DNA from: Atrina japonica
Taxonomy: Eukaryota > Mollusca > Bivalvia > Pterioida > Pinnidae
Assembly: GCA_030159075.1 (NCBI GenBank)
Contig: BROG01000481.1
Coordinates: 419,501-483,500, forward strand
Length of the DNA stretch: 64,000 nucleotides
Reading direction: 5' to 3'
Within the stretch, counting starts at the first letter, position 1. Every line of letters begins with the position of its first letter. A model generated the notes under the pieces. That model did not search any database. It was not told the origin of the DNA and saw only the letters and a program-made list of their open reading frames with translations. A program made the position numbers and the translations under genes. Of the stretch, positions 57,740 through 64,000 are shown one piece after another.

Positions 57740-57965
57740 CTATAATTTCGGTATATTTAATAATGTTTATAACCACTGAGTCATTGCCTTTGCTGGTGGA
57801 CCGTCTGAGTCCCCGATGGTATACATAATCCCAGTACCTGGTATTTCAGTACCAGCTGATTTTTTATATCAAAGTAATATTTTGCTCACATACCATCATT
57901 AAAATTAAAAACTTTTCGAAAGCTAAGATATCCACTTTTACTGTTAGAAGGATTTGGCAACACAT
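57740..57965 (+). repeat. Family C repeat copy C6 (no ribozyme)
   Basis: 'cattgcctttgctggtgga', 'ttcagtaccagctgatttt' and 'ttttactgttagaaggattt' match the split copy around the Polinton. It lies just upstream of the family A endonuclease, where a PLE terminal repeat would be expected. Confidence 0.45.
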
Positions 57966-58140
57966 TTAGTATGTATTACTGATGTTAAACTTTTGTCTCC
58001 AGGATACTTGTCGCTCGGTATATACATTCAGTGAATATACAAGTACCAAATTGCATAATGGATGACAAGGCGCCCAGTATAAAATGGAGTCCTTCTGTCG
58101 AGTCTACTAGAAGCGCACAAAAATTGTCAGATTCGACATG

Positions 58141-58460
58141 ATAACATTTCTCACAGTTTATTTTCAGAAAATATACCATCCATTTCAAAATGTTCTGTCA
58201 AAAACTGTAAAATATGTAATATACTAATAACTGATCAGTGATTCACTAACAATCTGACAAAAAAGCAATACAATACCAGAAGCTGGGATCATCTGGATTG
58301 TAAATAATCTAACGTTGTTTACGGAATTCAGTGTATCTTGTGTGGATTTATTTATGTTGGTGAGACAAAGGGGCCATTAACTATTAGAGTATCTGGTCAT
58401 CGATTTGAGGTTAATAATAGGGCTAACCAGATACTCTATCATCATTTAACTCCCCTGATC
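58141..58460 (+). pseudogene. GIY-YIG endonuclease domain of the PLE
   Basis: Shows a Cys pair (NCKIC), then VVYGIQCILCGFIYVGETKG with GFIYVGETKGPL as the GIY-YIG-like core, followed by TIRVSGHRFEV with the conserved Arg and His. Cys residues before and within the core fit the extra zinc-binding motif of permuted PLE endonucleases. Two in-frame stops (TGA 58239-58241 and TAA about 58303) inactivate it. A downstream frame (58525-58878: QLEEYWIRQLGIPYPSG and LPYFKKLGLQHTLYF) continues the linker. Confidence 0.75.
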
Positions 58461-59607
58461 ATTCCATTTTGTCTATGAGAGTGCGTAAAATAGAAAAATA
58501 TACCATTGGACCAACAATCTCACCTTGAGTACCCCCTTCCGCAGACAACTTGAAGAATACTGGATACGACAGCTTGGCATTCCATACCCTTCTGGATGTA
58601 ATAATGATAGCCAAAGTGTGGGGAATCTGTCGAGTCCACAGTGTGGTAATATCAATGTGATAGAACTTTTAAATTCCAACGTTAGTCAAGGACACCGTTC
58701 ATGCAACAGACCCAACAAATATGATGTCACTTTTACATCTATTTTACCTTACTTTAAAAAACTGGGTCTTCAACACACACTTTATTTTATTCCTTTTAGA
58801 CTGCTCAATGAACTTTTTCAGGAAGCAAGAATGAAATCCTTCAACCCCGGAATAAACACTGAACTCCGTTATAACTGACATTGCTTATCATAAGCCCACA
58901 CGCGTTACTAGTGATAACTGTTCTGAACAGACACGTCTTTTTCTTAAACTTAAATTTACAAATAAAGGTATTGACGCTTTAAACATAAGCAATGTTCTAA
59001 ATCACAAAAAGTTTAATCCTGTGTCCCGCCATATTTTAAATTCAAGACCAAGCCTTTCATTTCATATAGCTATACACCCGACTCGCATCCAAGCTATTCA
59101 ATTACGAAGTGGTTTTGAAGTGCCTAGACATCAACGATCTTCTACATACCACCGTCACGTGTTCATGTGCATCATCTCCTTTCAAATATAATCCTATCGG
59201 GCATGTCATCACCGGCAACGTTTCTATTGTCGAAAATGAAAACCTCAAAAATCTTGTCGAAGTTTATGCCAGACATTAGGCCATACATGAAGACATGGAA
59301 CGAGACACTTTGTCTGAATGGCTAAAAGCTAAATGGTGGATTCGGAAACTTAAAAGAACTATAAAGCACGTCATCCCTCTGTATTTAGCGATCCAGAAGT
59401 GGCAAACGAGCTGAATAGATTACATGACCAATATGTACTGGTCCCAGCAGAACCATCCTCAGATAATATAGTTTTTATTTGTAAGGCACATTACTATAAT
59501 TAATGTTTATTAGAAGAACTAGGGTTTAATACGAATTTTGGTAATCCTACATACACACGTAGCCCACTTTCAAAGGTCAAGATCCGTCAAAATCACGTGT
59601 CCGTATT

Positions 59608-60560
59608 GCCTTTTTAAGCTCATCTGGCTATAGCCAGGGTAAGCTTTTGCTATCACTTGTCGTAAACTTTTCATTCAAAGATCTTCTCCTCTGAAACCAC
59701 AAGGCCAATTGGAACCAGCGTGGAGCATAGTTTAACATAGAACCCTATGGGAAAACACTTGCAAAGTTCTCCTCTTCTGAAAATACTTAACCAATTGGAA
59801 CCAACTTGGTCACAATAGTCCTTGGGTGGCCCCCTTTAAAAATGTGTCCGGCAAGTCCGCATAACACTTGCAAAGTTCTTCTGTTCTGAAACTACTTACC
59901 CAATTGGAACCAAACTTTATGACAATAGTCCTTAGTTAGCCCCCTTAAAAAATTGTCTGATAAGTTTGCATCTTATGCAAGATGTAGGAATTATTGCCCC
60001 TTTTATGCTGAATTTTTCACAATTTTTATACTTTTGGTCTTTTAGTTTGAAAACCATTAGAGATAGAGGTTAAGTGTAAATAACAAAAATGTTCAGCATT
60101 TCAAGGGCTACATGAACATTTTGTTTATCGGAGTCAAAGGTGTTCAACGATCTCTTATAGGAGTTATTGCATCTTTTACGCTGAATTTGTACAATTTTTA
60201 TACTGTTGGTCATTTAATTCGAAAACTATTAGAGATATAGGTTAAGTGTAAATTGCCAACATGTTCAACATGTCAAGGGCTACATTTTGTTAATCGGAGT
60301 CAAATGTGTCAAACGATCCCTTATAGGAGTTATTGCCCCTTTTATGCTGAATTTTCACAATTTTTATACGTTTGTTCTTTTAATTCAAACACTATAAAAG
60401 ATGAGGTTTAGTGTAAATTGCAAAAATGTTCAGCATTTCAAGGGCTACATTTTGTTTATCAGAGTCAAAGGTGTCCAACGACCCCTTATATGAGTTATTG
60501 ACCCTTTTATGCTGAATTTTCACAATTTTTATACGCTTGGTCTTTTAATTCAAAAATCAT
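59608..60560 (+). mobile_element. Inserted repeat with degenerate tandem units
   Basis: It replaces about 130 bp of RT coding sequence between 'cacgtgtccgtattgc' and 'tttactccttaccaag'. Starts 'tttttaagctcatctggcta', a sequence I recognise as the start of a common bivalve repeat. Contains at least four imperfect units of about 150 bp built on 'ttatgctgaattttcacaat', 'ggttaagtgtaaat' and 'tcaagggctacat'. Non-coding. Confidence 0.55.
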
Positions 60561-60561
60561 T

Positions 60562-61619
60562 TTTACTCCTTACCAAGATAGTAACAGCCGTTAAGGAGAA
60601 ACGTCAGCAATACTGTACAGTTGCTTATTCCAGAAGCGGTGTAAATCAGGTTGAGCATTATAACTTTGGTAGTATATTTATAATATGTAGATACTTAAAA
60701 AATCTAAACAACTTTTAGAAAATTTGAAGGCACACAGTATCAAAACATACTTCTCTTCTCTTTACACAGCAATTCCAAATAAAAAATCAAGTGAGAGACT
60801 TTTTAGCATCATAGACAGTTGGTTTTTTTTTCACTAAAAGTAGTACCCGGAAATTTGAATATCTAGTGATTGGTTATCATGATACCCGGTACTTATGTTG
60901 TCAAACAGCACTCTGATTCCACACATATTTACACTAACGTTGATATAAAAAAGATGCTTGAATTTCTAATAGGCAACATATTTGTTATGTTCAGAGACGT
61001 GGTCTTTCAACAAACTGTCGGTGAAACAATTGTGCCCGTTTATTGGCTCACCTGTTTCCTTATTCACACGAAGCAGACTTCATTCAGAAACTGCTGATAT
61101 CAAAAGAAAAAAAAAGTTAACGGTGTCCTGTAATTTGACATTTAGATATATCGACGACGTTTTGTCAATTAATTATGACCATTTCCATACATATGTCAAT
61201 GCGATATATCCCCGCAAACTAGAGATTTAACATACAATAGAATCAAGCAAACACGCTTCATACTTTGATATTTTCCCCTTACTATTGACGCAGATGGGAA
61301 ATTAACAACTGAGCTATACGACAAACGACGATTTCAGCTATCCAATCGTAAATGTTCCACATTTAAGTAGTCACCCGCCTGCATATGGAGTTGATATTTC
61401 ACAAATGATCCGATATGCCAGGGCATGCACAACATATGAACATTTCATATGCAGAGGTAAACTACTCACTGACAAATTATTGACACAGGGATATCGAAAA
61501 CCGCGTTTGATGTCAACGTTCCGTAAATTTTACGGTCGGTATAATAGTCTTGTTTGCGATTACTCTGTTTCACTAAGTGAAATGTTGAGTTACCTGTTCG
61601 ATTGCGATTGTTGAGATGT
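60562..61619 (+). pseudogene. PLE family A reverse transcriptase core and C-terminus, decayed
   Basis: LLLTKIVTAVKEKRQQYCTV, SRSGVNQ, then a 36-bp insertion (60650-60686), KKMLEFLIGNIFVMFRDVVF, the conserved FRYIDDVLS (about 61140-61165), and the C-terminus IRYARACTTYEHFICRGKLL through the stop at 61612-61614. Several frameshifts. Confidence 0.75.
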
Positions 61620-62368
61620 CATATTGTATATTGTTAGAAATTCCAGCATGTTTTTTATATCAACTTCAGTATATTTATGTGTAGAATCAGAGTGGTGTTT
61701 GACGAAATAAGTATCCTGATAGCCAATCACTAGATATTTAAATTTTCGGGTACCACCTTTAGTGAAAAAGCAGTTGTCTGTGATGCTGAAAAGTCTTTCT
61801 TTTAATTTTTTATGTGGAATAGTAGTGTAAAGAGTAGAGAAGTCATAAGTTTTGAAACTGTGAATTCGCGAAAAATTGTGTGCCTTTAAATTTTCTAAAA
61901 GCTGTTTAGAATGTTTAAGTATCCACATCTGATTTACACCGCTTCTGGAATAAGCAACTGTACAGTAACTGTTAAGTTTCTCCTTAATAGTTTTCAATAT
62001 CTTGGTAAGGAGTAAAGATAAAGGTTTGGTAGAACATTTGCTGGATCCTGCTATATATCTTTGCTTATATGGGGTTTTATGAAGTTTAGGTATCCAGTAT
62101 AAATGTGGTAGCTCGAAATCGGTATCCGTTGTAGGTATATCAAATGGGCGTAATACGGACACGTGATTTTAAAGGATCTCGTCCTTTGAAAGTGAGCTAC
62201 GTGTGTATGTAGGATTTCCAGAATTCGTATTAAACACAAGTTCTTCTAATAAACAATTATAGTAATGTGCCTTACGATTAAAAACTATATTATCTGAGGC
62301 TTTGTCTGCTGGTACCAGTACATATTGGTCATGTAACCTATCCAGTTTAGTTACTACTTCTGAGGTTT
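61620..62368 (-). pseudogene. PLE family A reverse transcriptase, inverted copy
   Basis: The minus strand encodes LPHLYWIPKLHKTPYKQRYI, CSTKPLSLLLTKILKTIKEK, SRSGVNQMWILKHSKQLLEN, TYDFSTLYTTIPHKKLKERL and YLVIGYQDTYFVKHHSDSTH, open for about 180 codons. It is truncated at both ends: it begins near DPEVVTKLDRLHDQ (62368) and stops at NMLEFL, where it meets the plus-strand copy tail to tail. The catalytic motifs are lost. This copy retains the Tyr codon (TLYTT) that is a stop in copy 1. Confidence 0.75.
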
Positions 62369-62687
62369 TTTATTTTATAATACAATTTTTTCTAATATAT
62401 ATTCGAGCTCAACTGTTTTTAAGACTTTTACTTTGATATTGTTGATTATATTTCCGTTAATAGATGCTTCATGATGATATGTTGCAGTCGTTAAATTAAT
62501 TGACAGTTGATTATAAGAGGAACTATTAACAAGGACTGTGCAAAGTTTGGGATAAAAAATTCAACTTGACAATTAATGTCATTATAATGCCTTATAATTC
62601 ATCAATATTTAAATGAGTGAATTGTCATACTCGACCTTGACCTTTGATATTACTGAAATATATTATAGTTTATCATTAAATAGACCG

Positions 62688-62856
62688 TTTAGCAGTACCT
62701 GCCGTCCTGTGGCTTTGGTTGGCAAAATGATACAGATACCCGAAAAAACGTAGACGTCGTTATAGTAACTGATTGTTTCTTCACGTCATTTTCCGGGAAT
62801 CTGTATCATTTTGCCAACCAAACACTGGCAAAGAAAGAACTGCAGTTACTGCTAAA
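62688..62856. mobile_element. Palindromic MITE
   Basis: TTTAGCAGTACCTGC at the left end is mirrored by GCAGTTACTGCTAAA at the right. The inner arms TTGGTTGGCAAAATGATACA and TGTATCATTTTGCCAACCAA are exact complements. About 169 bp, with a short unpaired centre; non-coding. Confidence 0.7.
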
Positions 62857-63211
62857 GGATCTATAAGTGTATTGTCGTTTTGATTTTATAATTAAATGTC
62901 TAAAAGTTTATCATTAAATGAGTGAATTAAGAGAATGTCCCAAAGTTCATAAATAAGTTTGAACGAGTACTAACAGCAAGAAAAATAATTCTATTTCAAA
63001 ATATAATACATTGTAAATGGAAAATATTTGCCAATATCTGATAAATAACAAGTTTATCTCGTCGTGTGAGGTAGACGAGTATGTATCTAAATGCTTTTGA
63101 ATTGTAAACAAAGTGTTTCTTGTTTTGATTGAAATCCATCACTCAATTGGGACCAAGTCTTTGAAGTTTTTGAACCAGTACAATTGATTGTGTAACTTGA
63201 TTTAAGTATTA

Positions 63212-63327
<116 letters not shown>

Positions 63328-63798
63328 TACAATACCTATGAGTGAGTTGGTAGTCCACGATAGAGTCTGAATTTGGTTTTTCTTTTTCTATTGAGAGGTC
63401 AATGTCGACACATGTACGGGACAGATCCAGATTTCCTATGATTCAGTGACAATTTCTGAAATCGTTCGCAACAACTGGCCCTCAAAATCATCAATAACCT
63501 AAATTCACTCCCTGGTATTAATATTACCTTCAACAGTCACAGTTACACTGGTCCCTTTATGAGTAAAATACCTCAAACGATCATGGCGATCTTGGAGCTG
63601 GCCCCGTACGTATAAAGCTATTGTATTATTCATTAATAATTCTCAAACTTGAGATGTTATATACAAGCGGGGCTTGGGTATCAAATTGTCACTTAAAATA
63701 CTCTTTATTTTTATCATCCACTTATCTCCAATGTCACTGAATCACTCCAAAATGTTTTGAACTGTTGATTTGGATACATTCACATTTTAACTGACTTT

Positions 63799-63811
63799 AT
63801 TATTATTATTA

Positions 63812-63909
<98 letters not shown>
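63799..63909. repeat. (TTA)n microsatellite
   Basis: About 110 bp of TTA trinucleotide repeat with two TCA variants. Confidence 0.95.
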
Positions 63910-64000
63910 TTCATAGAAGAACTATTATTAAGTGAGCTACTGATTCATTTTACAGGCACGCAAAGAATATTGCAATAGAATCACTAGTGGTAGTAGCCCA

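Larger units (their letters stand above)
58090..61619 (+). mobile_element. PLE family A element with N-terminal GIY-YIG endonuclease
   Basis: Order along the plus strand: endonuclease (58141-58460), linker, RT N-terminal region (HVIPLYLAIQ, HDQYVLVP equivalents, 59360-59600), an insertion (59608-60560), RT core (60562-61230) and RT C-terminus (61380-61619, ending SVSLSEMLSYLFDCDC). Homology with copy 1 at 10835-12266 shows that endonuclease and RT belong to one element, giving EN then RT. This order is reversed compared with classical Penelope and fits the permuted Naiad-type PLEs. It is heavily decayed. Confidence 0.7.

Noticed and set aside
58239..58241. TGA in the GIY-YIG frame as a selenocysteine codon (some permuted PLEs encode selenoproteins)
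   Set aside because: A second stop (TAA about 58303) and later frameshifts show ordinary decay; no SECIS-like element noticed.
62395..62450. Another hammerhead (gagctcaactg)
   Set aside because: Only the stem I side and CTG are present; the rest of the core is missing.

Overview
The window looks like genomic DNA of a bivalve mollusc, or a close lophotrochozoan relative. It is AT-rich and intron-rich, full of microsatellites, and carries tRNA-headed SINEs with a (TCAAA)n tail of the kind I associate with bivalves. Penelope-like retroelements (PLEs), hammerhead-ribozyme repeats and small inverted-repeat MITEs are abundant. The assignment rests on recognised repeat style, not on a database match.

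Host genes. (1) At 382-1296 the last two coding exons of an unidentified plus-strand gene end in the window. (2) A minus-strand gene of 13 coding exons runs from the start codon at 44062 to the stop at 6568. It encodes about 475 residues of a 12-helix major facilitator transporter resembling MFSD1; exon phases agree throughout and one splice donor is abnormal. (3) A probable first coding exon of an unidentified plus-strand gene lies at 55905-56024.

The largest mobile element is a complete Polinton/Maverick at 23752-40080 (16.3 kb), inside intron 3 of the transporter gene. It has terminal inverted repeats of about 194 bp and a perfect 6-bp target duplication (CACAGA). Gene order: an SSB-like protein, a Cys-rich protein and a Trp-rich repeat protein (plus strand, intact); packaging ATPase and major capsid protein (minus, frameshifted); a coiled-coil membrane protein (plus, in-frame TAG); a penton-like minor capsid protein (minus, in-frame TAG); a cluster of small, mostly broken plus-strand genes; an intact DDE integrase (plus); and a protein-primed DNA polymerase B (minus, several frameshifts). 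Adenine tracts precede most start codons, and AT hairpins sit at several gene ends.

The rest of the window is dominated by PLE material. Family A has an N-terminal GIY-YIG endonuclease followed by reverse transcriptase, a permuted order; family B is a related RT with a different 3' tail. About ten solo copies of the family A 3' tail are scattered on both strands. A separate repeat (family C) carries hammerhead ribozymes: one complete, one nearly so, one with a mutated catalytic core. The Polinton inserted into a family C copy, and another copy in the window (16160-16300) shows the unoccupied site. A 34-bp satellite, a broken LINE, five copies of one MITE family and palindromic ATAACGACAT arrays fill much of the remainder.

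Limits: all homology calls come from reading translations by eye. Repeat boundaries are approximate (about +/-10-20 bp) unless stated otherwise. Intervals not listed, for example 1300-2070, 2350-3120, 3490-6040, 10170-10830, 16860-18060, 44070-44980, 52860-55190 and 62860-63210, hold no gene I can support; they are AT-rich intron or intergenic DNA.
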